DNA of 64,000 nucleotides from Allopusillimonas sp048270225 (GCA_048270225.1 JBLWTG010000010.1:90943-154942), one strand, 5' to 3'; shown: positions 35,433-49,325, counted from the first letter of the stretch. Made by a program: numbers and translations. Notes: generated from the letters alone by a model not told the origin.

Positions 35433-36908
35433 ATGCAATCGACGACTTTATTGATTATTGGCGGAGGCCCTGGCGGGTACGTCGCTGCGATCCGTGCCGG
35501 TCAGTTGGGGATACCCACGGTGCTGGTCGAAACGGGCAGTGTCGGCGGCACTTGCCTGAACATCGGCTGCATTCCGTCCAAGGCGCTGATTCATGCGGCA
35601 GAGCAGTTCCATGCGGTATCAGGCCATGTGCAGCATTCGTCCCTTGGCATCAGCGTTAAGGGGGCGGCGAGCATCGACATCGCGAAAACCGTGCTCTGGA
35701 AGGACGGGATCGTCAAACGCCTGACGGGCGGTGTTGCGGCGCTGCTCAAAAAGAATCATGTTCAGGTGATCAAGGGGTGGGCCCACATCGTGGATGGCAA
35801 GCATGTCGACGTGCTGCTGTCTGAGGATGGACAGGCGCCGTCCCAGGACGATCAGGACGCGTCCGGCGAGGAGGCCGCCAGTGATGCTGTGGCCACCCGG
35901 CGCAAAGGCAAAGCATTGCGCATCAGCTGCGAGCATTTGTTGCTGGCGACCGGCTCTACGCCGGTAGCGCTGCCGTTCATGCCTTTCGGCGGCAAGGTCA
36001 TCTCGTCCACCGAAGCCTTGTCGCCCAAGGCGCTGCCAAAACATCTGGCGGTGGTCGGCGGCGGCTATATCGGCCTGGAGCTGGGCATGGCGTACTGCAA
36101 ACTGGGCGTGGCGGTGAGCATAGTCGAATCCCAGGCTCGCATCCTGCCTGCCTATGATGCCGAGCTGGCCAGGCCGGTTGCTGACGCGTTGGTCAAGCTG
36201 GGCATCGACCTGCATCTGTCTTGTTCGGTCGAGGGTCTGGAGAACGGGCAGGGCGACCTGCTGCTCAAGGACGCCGAAGGCGGGCAGAAGAAACTTGCTG
36301 CTGACCAGGTGCTGGTAGCGGTGGGACGCAGGCCGCGCACGGAAGGCTTTGGTCTGGAATCGCTGGATCTGGGCATGAACGGGCGGGCGGTGAGCATCGA
36401 TGACCAGTGCCGCACCTCCATGCGGGATGTCTGGGCGATCGGCGACGTGACGGGCGAACCCATGCTGGCGCATCGCGCCATGGCGCAGGGCGAGATGGTG
36501 GCCGAGATCATTGCCGGGCAGCGCCGCCATTTTGTGCCGGCATCCATTCCTGCCGTGTGCTTCACCGATCCGGAAGTGGTGGTCGCAGGACTTGATCCGG
36601 AGCAGGCCGGCAAACAGGGGCTGGACTGCATCAGCGCGATATTTCCCTTTGCGGCCAATGGGCGCGCCATGACGCTCGAGTCGAGCGCGGGCTTTGTGAG
36701 AGTGGTCGCACGTCAGGACAATCATCAGATTGTGGGGTGGCAGGCGGTGGGCCGCGGGGTGTCGGAACTGGTGTCGGGGTTTTCGCAGTCGCTTGAAATG
36801 GGCGCTCGACTGGAAGATATCGCCGGCACCGTTCATGCGCATCCCTCCCTGGGGGAAGCTGTGCAGGAGGCGGCGCTCAGGGCTCTGGGCCAGGCCTTGC
36901 ATATCTGA
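35433..36908 (+). CDS. lpdV: Dihydrolipoyl dehydrogenase (E3) of the branched-chain complex
   Basis: FAD enzyme that reoxidises E2-bound dihydrolipoamide with NAD+. The 491-residue protein has the N-terminal FAD motif IIGGGPGGYVAAIRA, the redox disulfide C41-C46 in GGTCLNIGCIPSK, the NAD motif VVGGGYIGLELG and the C-terminal HAHPSLGEAVQEA with the active-site histidine/glutamate pair. An insertion of acidic, Asp/Gln-rich residues near 135-155 (SQDDQDASGEE) is unusual. Eight bp after bkdB. Confidence 0.92.
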   Translation: MQSTTLLIIGGGPGGYVAAIRAGQLGIPTVLVETGSVGGTCLNIGCIPSKALIHAAEQFHAVSGHVQHSSLGISVKGAASIDIAKTVLWKDGIVKRLTGGVAALLKKNHVQVIKGWAHIVDGKHVDVLLSEDGQAPSQDDQDASGEEAASDAVATRRKGKALRISCEHLLLATGSTPVALPFMPFGGKVISSTEALSPKALPKHLAVVGGGYIGLELGMAYCKLGVAVSIVESQARILPAYDAELARPVADALVKLGIDLHLSCSVEGLENGQGDLLLKDAEGGQKKLAADQVLVAVGRRPRTEGFGLESLDLGMNGRAVSIDDQCRTSMRDVWAIGDVTGEPMLAHRAMAQGEMVAEIIAGQRRHFVPASIPAVCFTDPEVVVAGLDPEQAGKQGLDCISAIFPFAANGRAMTLESSAGFVRVVARQDNHQIVGWQAVGRGVSELVSGFSQSLEMGARLEDIAGTVHAHPSLGEAVQEAALRALGQALHI

Positions 36909-37012
36909 CTGCAGCCGGGACGGCAGCGCCTGGGTGGGATATTGCAGGCGCTTGCTGCAGACGGACGTACAATCGGCACTGCGCCTCCGTCAACCCGAAA
37001 GCGAGCTGTTTT

Positions 37013-37963
37013 ATGCCTGATGCCTCCATGCCGTTTACCGCCTCCGAGCCCCGTCTCGACTACGTCACCTGCGTCAGCCCTGCAGGCGCGCACCGCATGG
37101 CCTATTGGGAATGGGGCGACCCGGATAACGACAGGGTGTTGCTGTGTGTGCATGGATTGACGCGCACCGGCAGGGATTTTGACCAGTTGGCGCAACGCCT
37201 GGCCGGCGAATACCGTGTTGTCTGCCCCGATATCGTCGGGCGGGGAGAATCGGACTGGCTTGTGAATCCCGCTTCGTATGTGGTTCCGCAGTATGTCGCC
37301 GACATTTTTACGCTGATCGCCCGCCTGCATCCCGCTCGACTGGATTGGGTCGGAACCTCCATGGGCGGGCTGATAGGCCTGGGGCTGGCGGGTTCGCTGG
37401 CAATGTCTTCGGGAGCACGGCCGCTGCGCGGCGGTGCAGGTCTTTCCGGGGGTGATAAGCTGCCCATAGGCAAATATGTATTCAACGACATAGGGCCGGC
37501 GCTGGACTTCCAGGGCTTGAGCCGCATAGGGGAGTACGTCGGTCAGTCGATTGCATTCGATCAGTTCGATCAGGCCGTAGACTATGTTCATAGCGTGTCG
37601 CAGGGATTCGGCGATCACGACAGGCAAGGCTGGGAGGCGCTGACTCGCCATGTGTTCATCCGGCAGGGCGATCAATGGATAAAGCACTACGATCTGCGCA
37701 TCGCGCAGGTCATGGCAGGGATGACCGAGCCCATGCTCATGGCGTCCGAAGCCCTGTTGTGGGCGGCGTACGAGAGCATTGAACGCCCCATCCTGATTGT
37801 GCGTGGCGAAGTATCCGACTTGCTTTCGGCCGAATCGGCCGAGCAGATGCTGCGCCGCAATCCGCGGGCTAGCGTGCATACGGTTGCCGGTGTGGGGCAT
37901 GCGCCGACGCTGCGCGACCCCGTCGAGATCGAGCCGGTCGCACGGTTTTTGCTGTCCAGCTAG
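37013..37963 (+). CDS. Alpha/beta hydrolase
   Basis: Serine hydrolase of the alpha/beta fold, 316 residues. Visible are the oxyanion-hole region VHGLTRTGRDFD, the nucleophile elbow GTSMGG, an acid in IVRGEVSDLL and the catalytic histidine in GVGHAPTL. Substrate unknown; the family includes esterases and C-C bond hydrolases. It lies 104 bp after lpdV and may be a separate transcript. Confidence 0.85.
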   Translation: MPDASMPFTASEPRLDYVTCVSPAGAHRMAYWEWGDPDNDRVLLCVHGLTRTGRDFDQLAQRLAGEYRVVCPDIVGRGESDWLVNPASYVVPQYVADIFTLIARLHPARLDWVGTSMGGLIGLGLAGSLAMSSGARPLRGGAGLSGGDKLPIGKYVFNDIGPALDFQGLSRIGEYVGQSIAFDQFDQAVDYVHSVSQGFGDHDRQGWEALTRHVFIRQGDQWIKHYDLRIAQVMAGMTEPMLMASEALLWAAYESIERPILIVRGEVSDLLSAESAEQMLRRNPRASVHTVAGVGHAPTLRDPVEIEPVARFLLSS

Positions 37964-38055
37964 AGAAGGATCCGGTAACTCCGGTAAACTAGCAGAAATA
38001 AAAAACAATGAAACAAGTCAGAATATATACAACATAAAACAGCAAGGGAGCATTA

Positions 38056-38886
38056 TTGAAGGTTGATCTGCACTGTCATTCCCTTATGTCCGACGGCGTG
38101 CTTGCGCCGGCGCAGGTTGCCGCGCGCGCGCATGACAATGGAGTAGGAATGTGGGCGTTGACCGACCATGACGAGCTGGCGGGGGTTGCCGAAGCCCGTG
38201 ACACGGCACAGTCGCTGGGCATGCAATACATCACCGGCGTAGAAATTTCCGTCACCTGGGCCGGGCATACCGTGCATATCGTGGGACTCAATTTCGACGA
38301 GCATGACCAGGCGCTCAACGCCGGATTGGCCGATATTCGCGGCAGCAGGGCGGTGCGCGCCCGGAAAATGGCCGAACGACTCGCCGAACTGGGTATCGCC
38401 GGCAGCTACGAGGGCGCCTTGCCGTTTGCGGGTAATCCCGATCTCATCAGCCGCACGCACTTCGCCCGATTCATGGTCGAGCAAGGTTATTGCAAGGGCA
38501 TGCAGGAGGTCTTCGAAAAATATCTGGCCGACGGCAAGCCGGGCTATGTGCCCATGCACTGGTCCACGCTGGAGCAGGCGGTGGGCTGGATAGTGGGGGC
38601 TGGCGGTCGTGCCGTTATTGCGCATCCCGGACGCTATCTGTACAGCCCCATGCAGTTTGATGCCTTGTTTGATCGTTTCAAGGAACTGGGCGGCGTCGCC
38701 ATCGAGGTGGTCACCGGCAGTCATACGCCGGATCAATATACGGAATATGCCCGCGTCGCCAAGCGTTTCGGCTTTCTGGCCTCGGCGGGCTCCGATTTCC
38801 ACAGCCCCAAAGAGGGCAAGCTGGACCTGGGCGGTATCCCGCCATTGCCCTCGGGCCTGACACCTGTCTGGCACGACTGGGTCTGA
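38056..38886 (+). CDS. PHP-domain phosphoesterase (RnmA/YciV-like)
   Basis: Metal-dependent phosphatase of the PHP family; the close group hydrolyses 3',5'-nucleoside bisphosphates and trims 5' RNA ends. The 276-residue product starts at TTG 38056 after a good AAGGGAG site. Metal ligands appear in order: DLHCHSLMSDG (2-12), LTDHDE, then GVEIS, IAHPGR and GSDFHSP. The start is assigned from family homology. Cytoplasmic; next to greB. Confidence 0.87.
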   Translation: MKVDLHCHSLMSDGVLAPAQVAARAHDNGVGMWALTDHDELAGVAEARDTAQSLGMQYITGVEISVTWAGHTVHIVGLNFDEHDQALNAGLADIRGSRAVRARKMAERLAELGIAGSYEGALPFAGNPDLISRTHFARFMVEQGYCKGMQEVFEKYLADGKPGYVPMHWSTLEQAVGWIVGAGGRAVIAHPGRYLYSPMQFDALFDRFKELGGVAIEVVTGSHTPDQYTEYARVAKRFGFLASAGSDFHSPKEGKLDLGGIPPLPSGLTPVWHDWV

Positions 38887-38934
38887 GCCGGACGCGCGCC
38901 GCGCGCCAGGGGCTTTTTCTTTTTGCGATAAGAC

Positions 38935-39492
38935 ATGAACAAGGCATTTGTCAAAGAATCCGATCATGATGATGAGGATGACCTCGGCCCGGAAACCGTC
39001 GCCTTGCCTGCGGGTACCCGCAATTACATGACGACGCAGGGCTATCAGCGGCTGCGCGGCGAGCTCGCGCACCTGATGAATGAGGAGCGTCCCGCCGTCG
39101 TGCAAGTGGTGTCGTGGGCGGCCTCCAATGGCGACCGCTCCGAGAACGGCGATTATCTCTACGGTAAAAAACGGCTGCGTGAAATAGACCGGCGCATGCG
39201 CTTTCTGACCAAACGCCTGGAAATCGCCGAGGTCGTAGATCCAGCGCAGCAGCCCAATCGGGATCAGGTTTTTTTTGGCGCAACCGTGGTGTATTCCGAC
39301 AAGGCGGGAGAAACGTTCCGCGTGACCATCGTCGGGGTCGATGAGGCCGAGCCGCTGCAGGGCAGGATCAGCTGGATTTCGCCCGTAGCGCGGGCCTTGC
39401 TCAAGGCGCGGGAGGGCGACACCGTCACGCTGCGCACCCCGGCCGGGCTGGACGAACTGGATGTCCTGGAAGTCGTTTATCCACAGCCTTAG
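38935..39492 (+). CDS. greB: Transcription elongation factor GreB
   Basis: Rescues backtracked RNA polymerase by stimulating transcript cleavage. The 185-residue protein carries an extra acidic N-terminal segment, then the coiled-coil domain (YMTTQGYQRLRGELAHLMNEE, with acidic residues at the tip within ENGDYLYGKKRLREIDRR) and the C-terminal FKBP-like domain ending LDVLEVVYPQP. The KKRLREIDRRMRFL motif separates GreB from GreA. 48 bp after the PHP gene. Confidence 0.9.
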   Translation: MNKAFVKESDHDDEDDLGPETVALPAGTRNYMTTQGYQRLRGELAHLMNEERPAVVQVVSWAASNGDRSENGDYLYGKKRLREIDRRMRFLTKRLEIAEVVDPAQQPNRDQVFFGATVVYSDKAGETFRVTIVGVDEAEPLQGRISWISPVARALLKAREGDTVTLRTPAGLDELDVLEVVYPQP

Positions 39493-39566
39493 GCGCAGCG
39501 GCGGGGCAGGCGCCGCCAAACAGGTAAAATGCAGCGTTAATCCCCTTCATTTGCCTGCGTTGTATC

Positions 39567-43634
<4,068 letters not shown>

Positions 43635-43720
43635 GTGTGGTGGCGGCGGTGCTGTTGTGTTTTGCTCACCACCGTCGCCTTGCCCCGCAGCAGGGGCTAG
43701 GTAGATACCCTTGGTTGGCG

Positions 43721-43726
43721 TATAAT
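43721..43726 (+). promoter_or_regulatory. Candidate -10 element of the guaB promoter
   Basis: A consensus TATAAT lies 25 bp before the guaB ATG, after a GC-rich stretch. No good -35 is present at 17 bp (TAGGTA at 43698-43703). A short 5' leader is expected. Confidence 0.45.
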
Positions 43727-43751
43727 CTTGCTTTGCACGGAGCTTGTCTTT

Positions 43752-45212
43752 ATGCGTCTCATCAAAAAAGCGCTTACCTTTGACGACGTATTGCTGGTGC
43801 CGGCGTACTCGGATGTCCTTCCCCGCGACACCACGCTCAGTACCCGTTTTACGCGCGATATCACGCTGAATATCCCCCTCGTATCCGCTGCCATGGATAC
43901 GGTCACCGAGTCCCGCCTGGCCATCGCCATGGCCCAGGAAGGCGGAATCGGCATCATCCACAAGAATCTCAGCGCCGACGAGCAGGCACGCGAAGTCGCG
44001 CGCGTCAAGCGCCACGAGTTCGGCATTGTCATCGATCCGGTCACCGTCACGCCCACCATGAAAGTGCGCGACGCCATTTCGCTGCAGCGCCAGCATGGCT
44101 TCTCGGGGCTGCCCGTGGTCGAGGGCGGCAAGCTGGTCGGCATCGTTACCAACCGCGATCTGCGTTTCGAAGATCGGCTGGACCTCCCCCTGCGCGACAT
44201 CATGACGCCGCAGGAACGCCTGATCACCATGAAGGAAGGCGCCACGCTGCAAGAAGCCCAGGCCCTGATGCACAAGCATCGCCTGGAGCGCGTGCTCATC
44301 GTCAACGACCAGTTCCAGCTGCGCGGTCTGGCGACCGTCAAGGACATCGTCAAGAATACCGAGCATCCCAGCGCAAGCAAAGACAGCCAGGGGCAGCTCA
44401 GGGTCGGCGCCGCGGTCGGCGTGGGTGATGGCACCGAAGAGCGTGTCGAGAAGCTCGCCAATGCGGGCGTGGATGTCATCGTCGTCGATACCGCCCACGG
44501 CCATTCCGCCGGTGTCATTGAGCGCGTACGCTGGGTCAAGAAGAACTATCCCAATATCCAGGTTGTTGGTGGCAACATCGCCACCGCATCGGCAGCCAAG
44601 GCGCTGGTCGAGGCCGGCGCCGACTGTGTCAAGGTCGGCATCGGTCCTGGTTCCATTTGCACCACGCGTATCGTGGCCGGCGTGGGCGTGCCGCAGATCA
44701 CGGCGATTGCCGATGTGGCCAAGGCTCTGGCTGGTTCTGGCGTTCCCTTGATCGCCGATGGCGGCATCCGATACTCCGGCGACATTTCCAAAGCCCTGGC
44801 GGCTGGCGCCTCAACCTGCATGATGGGCGGCATGTTCGCCGGCACCGAAGAGTCGCCGGGCGAAGTCGTCCTGTTCCAGGGGCGTTCATACAAGTCCTAT
44901 CGCGGCATGGGAAGCCTGGGCGCCATGGCAGACGGGTCGGCCGATCGTTATTTCCAGGATCCTGCCAACAACGTCGACAAGCTCGTCCCCGAAGGCATAG
45001 AAGGCCGCGTGGCATACAAGGGCAGTGTCATTGCCATCATCTATCAGCTGATTGGCGGCATCCGCGCGTCCATGGGCTATTGCGGCTGCGCCACCATCGA
45101 AGAAATGCGCAACAAAGCTGAGTTCGTCGAAATCACTTCTGCCGGCGTGCGCGAATCGCACGTGCACGATGTGCAGATCACGAAAGAAGCGCCCAACTAT
45201 CGCGCGGAATAA
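43752..45212 (+). CDS. guaB: IMP dehydrogenase
   Basis: Oxidises IMP to XMP with NAD+, the first step toward GMP. The 486-residue protein begins MRLIKKALTFDDVLLVPAYS. Tandem CBS domains lie near 90-205, and the catalytic C303 sits in GPGSICTTRI. The ATG at 43752 is chosen on the family start; an in-frame upstream ATG adds eight residues. Followed by a strong hairpin at 45225. Confidence 0.96.
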   Translation: MRLIKKALTFDDVLLVPAYSDVLPRDTTLSTRFTRDITLNIPLVSAAMDTVTESRLAIAMAQEGGIGIIHKNLSADEQAREVARVKRHEFGIVIDPVTVTPTMKVRDAISLQRQHGFSGLPVVEGGKLVGIVTNRDLRFEDRLDLPLRDIMTPQERLITMKEGATLQEAQALMHKHRLERVLIVNDQFQLRGLATVKDIVKNTEHPSASKDSQGQLRVGAAVGVGDGTEERVEKLANAGVDVIVVDTAHGHSAGVIERVRWVKKNYPNIQVVGGNIATASAAKALVEAGADCVKVGIGPGSICTTRIVAGVGVPQITAIADVAKALAGSGVPLIADGGIRYSGDISKALAAGASTCMMGGMFAGTEESPGEVVLFQGRSYKSYRGMGSLGAMADGSADRYFQDPANNVDKLVPEGIEGRVAYKGSVIAIIYQLIGGIRASMGYCGCATIEEMRNKAEFVEITSAGVRESHVHDVQITKEAPNYRAE

Positions 45213-45224
45213 TCCATGCGCTTG

Positions 45225-45249
45225 TCCGGGACGGTCTGGCCGTCCCGGA
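45225..45249. terminator. GC-rich stem-loop after guaB
   Basis: A perfect 10-bp stem (TCCGGGACGG with CCGTCCCGGA) with a TCTGG loop starts 13 bp after the guaB stop, between convergent genes. A second hairpin (CGTGCAAG/CTTGCACG, 45251-45274) follows and overlaps the end of the hydrolase gene. There is no long U-tract; a bidirectional terminator is likely. Confidence 0.6.
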
Positions 45250-45261
45250 TCGTGCAAGGGT

Positions 45262-46107
45262 TTATTCTTGCACGGCGGCGCCGGCTGACCTTTTGTCGTC
45301 AGCCTTGCGTGCCGCCACATCGAGCAACATCCCGGCAAGCCTGCGGGGTGCGGTAATCATGGCGCAATGGCTGCTGTCCAGCGATGCCATGTGCCAGCCA
45401 TCTTGCGCACGAGCCCAATCCGCGCTTGCGGCAACTGCCGGAAATACAGGGCTGACGCACTGCACGTAGCAACAAGGTAAATCATTACCGACGGGATGTC
45501 GCAGGGTCAGCGCACTGGTGTAGCTTTTGAACGGCTGAGGCGTCAGCCGGTTCTGCACGAAGGCGATGTCCTGTTCTTCCGTAATGCCCAGGCTCTGCGG
45601 GCGGGGCGGCGCCAGCGCAGCAACTGCGCCGCCTGTGCGTTCCACACCCTGCTTCAGTTTTTCCTGATTCTCGGGAGAGAGCGTGTCCATGGTTGTGACA
45701 CCGTTCTCGAGGATAAACGCGTCCAGATAAACTAGTTGTCCGATCCTGTCTGCGGCGATATCGGCTGCGCCTGTGATGACCAGGCCTCCGAAGCTATGTC
45801 CGACCATGATGACATTGTGCAGGTCTTCCCAGATGAGGACATTGACGATGTCCTGCACAAAGGTCTGCATGTCTACATCGGGCTTGAGCAGATGGCTGCG
45901 CTCGCCCAGCCCTGTACAGGTCGGTGTGTAAACGCGATGGCCCGCCTCGCGTAACTGTTCGGCAACCCGTGCCCAGCACCATCCTCCATTCCATGCGCCG
46001 TGCACCAGCACGAATGTATGTCGGTCCTGGGGGGTATTGTTCTGAGCGGCAACAGTGCTGTCGGGTCTGGCGTCAGCCTGGTTTGCTGTCTGAGGCGAAA
46101 GTGTCAT
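45262..46107 (-). CDS. Alpha/beta hydrolase, small-esterase type
   Basis: A 281-residue alpha/beta-fold hydrolase of the salicylate-esterase/pyrethroid-hydrolase-like group. After a polar N-terminal extension it has FVLVHGAWNGGWCW (oxyanion hole), the nucleophile elbow VGHSFGG and the catalytic histidine in LDSSHCAMI. The start at 46107 is preferred over longer frames because the extension enters the upstream gene. It lies 23 bp after the MFS exporter gene, suggesting one operon. Substrate unknown. Confidence 0.82.
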   Translation of the reverse strand: MTLSPQTANQADARPDSTVAAQNNTPQDRHTFVLVHGAWNGGWCWARVAEQLREAGHRVYTPTCTGLGERSHLLKPDVDMQTFVQDIVNVLIWEDLHNVIMVGHSFGGLVITGAADIAADRIGQLVYLDAFILENGVTTMDTLSPENQEKLKQGVERTGGAVAALAPPRPQSLGITEEQDIAFVQNRLTPQPFKSYTSALTLRHPVGNDLPCCYVQCVSPVFPAVAASADWARAQDGWHMASLDSSHCAMITAPRRLAGMLLDVAARKADDKRSAGAAVQE

Positions 46108-46130
46108 ATGCCTACTATCTCCATTTTTGT

Positions 46131-47414
46131 TTACTGTGTGGCCGGGGAGGCAGCGAAGGGGCGCAGGAGCAGGGCGCTGCTCAACAGCAAAATGATGCAG
46201 CCCAGGATGAGCGCGCCATTGAGGCTGATGCCCAGCCCTTCGTGCATCAGGCTGAACACGATGGGACCGGCAAGCTGGCCCGTCGCAAAAGAGGCCGCTA
46301 CAGCGGCGATGAGCTGCCGCGTATTGCTGCCTCCCTGTATCTGTGCTTCCTGCATGCCCATCATGGTCACCACCATGAAGGTGCCGCCGACGCATAGGGC
46401 CGCGATCACGATGGCGGTGATACTGGACCACAAGGCCGGCATCAACACTCCCAGGGCCATGATGATCTGCGTCAGAATCCATATCCGCCGACGCGAATAG
46501 TTGCGCTTGATGCGGCTCATGATCAGCGTGGAGCACGCGGCAGCCAGGCCGAACAGTGGCCAGGCCAGCCCGAAAATAGCCGGATTGTCGATCAGCAAGC
46601 GCGCCTGCGCCGGCAGAAACGTGGCCGGCAGAATGTAGCCGAACCCAAAACAGCCATAGCAAAATATGAGGCGGGCATGCCGCAGCAGGCCATGTCTCGC
46701 ATCAGCCGCCCGCCTGGAATCCGGCGTTGCCCTGGAGACGACGTGGCCGGTATCTACGGCCTGCCCCCGGGGGATTGTCGTAGCAGGAAGCTGTCCGGTT
46801 TGAGCAGCGCCGGGCCGGCTGCCGACCTGGCGCGCGGTATGGCGGACCGACCTGGCCAGCAGCCAGCGCGTGCAGCCAACGCCCAGCAGAGCGACGGCTG
46901 CCATGACTATCCACGCCGTGGCAGACTGCACCTGTGCCAGGCTCAGTATCATGCAGAGCAAGCCGGCCAGCGCAATGCCGAATCCCACGCCGCTGAACAT
47001 CAAGCCCGCCTTGTGCGAATGCCCCAGCGCGGCCAGGCGCGAGAGACAGAGCGTTGAGACCGCCACCAGTACCACTGCGCTCGCCACCCCTGCGATGAAT
47101 CGCCATAGCGCCCAAAGAGGCCAGAAATGGCCCAGCGCCATGAGGGCGGTAGTAATGACGACCAGCCACAGGCCTGCCCGCAGCTGCGTTCTGGCCTCCC
47201 AGGGAATGGCTCCCGCCATTAGCGCACCGGCCAGATAGCCCAGGTAATTGGCGCTGGCAAGCCAGCCCGCTTGTGCGAACTGCAGGCCGGCGTCCTGCTG
47301 CATCATGGGCAATATGGGAGTGAAGGCGAATCGGCCGATGCCCATGCATACCGCCAGGGCAATAAAGCCTGCCAGGGCCAGCAGGGTGGTTGAAGTGTGT
47401 GCTTGTTGTTGCAT
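46131..47414 (-). CDS. YbfB/YjiJ-family MFS transporter
   Basis: Twelve-segment major facilitator of 427 residues. The opening LALAGFIALAVCMGIGRFAFTPILPMM is the signature of the YbfB/YjiJ group. The central loop (about 195-245) is long and polar. Start at ATG 47414; the ribosome site is weak. Members are presumed exporters of unknown metabolites. Co-directional with the downstream hydrolase and divergent from guaA. Confidence 0.83.
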   Translation of the reverse strand: MQQQAHTSTTLLALAGFIALAVCMGIGRFAFTPILPMMQQDAGLQFAQAGWLASANYLGYLAGALMAGAIPWEARTQLRAGLWLVVITTALMALGHFWPLWALWRFIAGVASAVVLVAVSTLCLSRLAALGHSHKAGLMFSGVGFGIALAGLLCMILSLAQVQSATAWIVMAAVALLGVGCTRWLLARSVRHTARQVGSRPGAAQTGQLPATTIPRGQAVDTGHVVSRATPDSRRAADARHGLLRHARLIFCYGCFGFGYILPATFLPAQARLLIDNPAIFGLAWPLFGLAAACSTLIMSRIKRNYSRRRIWILTQIIMALGVLMPALWSSITAIVIAALCVGGTFMVVTMMGMQEAQIQGGSNTRQLIAAVAASFATGQLAGPIVFSLMHEGLGISLNGALILGCIILLLSSALLLRPFAASPATQ

Positions 47415-47579
47415 GGTGGAATCTGTCAGAGCCTGAGTGCGGGTGCCGCTGCGCTGGGTGCCGTGGTTTGGCGCCGCGCCCGGCACCAGGATACTGTAAC
47501 GTCAGCGGGACCGGCGCGCCAGCGTGATCGCTTCCGATACGGTACATTAACGCCTTGATTTCCCTTTTTTCTGCACATC

Positions 47580-49169
47580 ATGCACCAGCGCATCCTCATT
47601 CTCGATTACGGTTCCCAGGTTACCCAGCTTATCGCGCGCCGCGTCCGCGATACCGGCGTTTATTGCGAGATCCATCCAGGCGATGTCGATAACGAATTCA
47701 TCGCCTCACAACGGGACGGACTCAAGGGGATTATTCTTTCCGGCAGCCATGCTTCCGCCTACCTGGAAGAATCGCTCAAAGTGCCTTCAGCCGTCTTTGA
47801 AGCGGGCGTGCCTGTACTCGGGATCTGCTATGGCATGCAGTCGATGGCCTCGCAGCTGGGCGGCAAGGTGGAATGGTCCGATCACCGTGAATTCGGTTAC
47901 GCCGAAGTCCGGGCGCATGGCCACACCCGGCTGCTGGACGGGCTCCAGGATTTCTCCACCACTGAAGGTCATGGCATGCTCAAGGTCTGGATGAGCCATG
48001 GCGACAAGGTTACGGCGTTGCCGCCCGGCTTCAAACTGATGGCCTCGACGCCGTCCTGCCCCATCGCCGGCATGGCCGATGAAGCGCGCGGTTTCTACGC
48101 CGTACAGTTCCACCCCGAAGTCACGCATACTGTGCAGGGCGAAGCCATGCTGGCGCGTTTCGTCACCGAAATCTGCGGATGTTCCCGTGACTGGAACATG
48201 CCCGATTACGTCGAAGAAGCCGTGGCGGCCATACGCGCCCAGGTTGGCAGCGACGAGGTCATTCTCGGCCTGTCGGGCGGTGTCGACTCATCCGTTGCCG
48301 CAGCCCTCATTCACAAGGCCATCGGCGACCAGCTTACCTGCGTGTTCGTGGATCACGGACTGCTGCGTCTGAATGAAGCCGAGCAGGTCATGGCAACTTT
48401 CGCTGATCATTTCGGCATCAAGGTCATACACGTCGATGCGACGGATGCTTTCATGGGCAAGCTGGCGGGCGAGTCCGATCCTGAGGCCAAACGCAAGATC
48501 ATTGGCCGCGAGTTCGTCGAGGTATTCCAGGAGGAGGCCGGCAAGCTGTCCAATGCGCGCTGGCTCGCCCAGGGCACCATCTATCCCGATGTGATCGAAT
48601 CGGCCGGCGCCAAGACCGGCAAGGCCGTTGCCATCAAATCGCATCACAACGTAGGCGGGCTGCCCGATACCTTGAATCTCAAGCTGCTCGAACCTCTGCG
48701 CGAGCTGTTCAAAGACGAAGTGCGCAAGCTTGGGATTGCACTGGGCCTGCCGCCCGCCATGGTCTATCGCCATCCCTTTCCTGGCCCGGGGCTGGGTGTG
48801 CGCATACTTGGCGAGGTCAAGAAAGAGTATGCCGATCTGCTGCGCCGGGCGGATGCGATTTTCATCGAAGAACTGCGCAACACGGTCGATACCGTCAGCG
48901 GTAAAAACTGGTACGACCTCACCTCGCAAGCCTTTGCGGTTTTCCTGCCCGTCAAGTCGGTCGGCGTCATGGGCGATGGCCGCACTTACGATTATGTCGT
49001 TGCCTTGCGCGCGGTGCAGACTTCGGACTTCATGACCGCGGACTGGGCCGAGCTTCCGTATGCGCTGCTCAAGAAAGTGTCTTCGCGCATTATCAACGAG
49101 GTGCGCGGAATCAATCGGGTGACTTACGATGTGTCGAGCAAGCCGCCTGCGACGATTGAGTGGGAGTGA
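47580..49169 (+). CDS. guaA: GMP synthase (glutamine-hydrolysing)
   Basis: Converts XMP to GMP. The 529-residue protein has an N-terminal glutamine amidotransferase domain (C83 in GICYGMQ, HPE near 178), the ATP-pyrophosphatase P-loop SGGVDSS, and a C-terminal dimer domain ending KPPATIEWE. Its last 12 bases, coding for IEWE and stop, recur 3.2 kb downstream, indicating that an integrative element used the gene's 3' end without breaking it. Confidence 0.97.
   Translation: MHQRILILDYGSQVTQLIARRVRDTGVYCEIHPGDVDNEFIASQRDGLKGIILSGSHASAYLEESLKVPSAVFEAGVPVLGICYGMQSMASQLGGKVEWSDHREFGYAEVRAHGHTRLLDGLQDFSTTEGHGMLKVWMSHGDKVTALPPGFKLMASTPSCPIAGMADEARGFYAVQFHPEVTHTVQGEAMLARFVTEICGCSRDWNMPDYVEEAVAAIRAQVGSDEVILGLSGGVDSSVAAALIHKAIGDQLTCVFVDHGLLRLNEAEQVMATFADHFGIKVIHVDATDAFMGKLAGESDPEAKRKIIGREFVEVFQEEAGKLSNARWLAQGTIYPDVIESAGAKTGKAVAIKSHHNVGGLPDTLNLKLLEPLRELFKDEVRKLGIALGLPPAMVYRHPFPGPGLGVRILGEVKKEYADLLRRADAIFIEELRNTVDTVSGKNWYDLTSQAFAVFLPVKSVGVMGDGRTYDYVVALRAVQTSDFMTADWAELPYALLKKVSSRIINEVRGINRVTYDVSSKPPATIEWE
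49158..49169 (+). repeat. Candidate att site at guaA 3' end (left copy)
   Basis: GAGTGGGAGTGA, the last codons and stop of guaA, is identical to 52410-52421. The guaA 3' end is a known integration hotspot of tyrosine-recombinase elements. The right copy is followed by unrelated DNA, consistent with an island boundary. A chance 12-bp match within 3.3 kb is unlikely. Confidence 0.7.
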
Positions 49170-49214
49170 GTCTGGTTTTTAAATTATTGATTTAATTTGA
49201 AAACCACAACGCTA

Positions 49215-49239
49215 TTGATGGTGTGTTCCACATCATCAA
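49215..49239. terminator. Hairpin after guaA
   Basis: Near-perfect 11-bp inverted repeat (TTGATGGTGTG and CACATCATCAA, one mismatch) with a 3-nt loop, followed after a few bases by TTTTT. It is a possible terminator for guaA or part of the integration site. Confidence 0.4.
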
Positions 49240-49284
49240 TGGCATTTTTCATGGCGTGAGGAAAAGGTACCATTGAAATAGGCA

Positions 49285-49325
49285 CCGATACCATGATCAG
49301 CTAAACGAGCCTGGCATGGTATCGG
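49285..49325. repeat. Hairpin element, copy 1 (upstream of zeta module)
   Basis: 11-bp perfect arms CCGATACCATG and CATGGTATCGG separated by 19 bases. A related copy (ATACCATGATC ... GGCAATGGTATC) is at about 50355-50413 on the other side of the zeta/63-residue gene pair. The two copies share TTGAA, AGGC, ATACCATGATC and ATGGTATC in the same order. Confidence 0.5.
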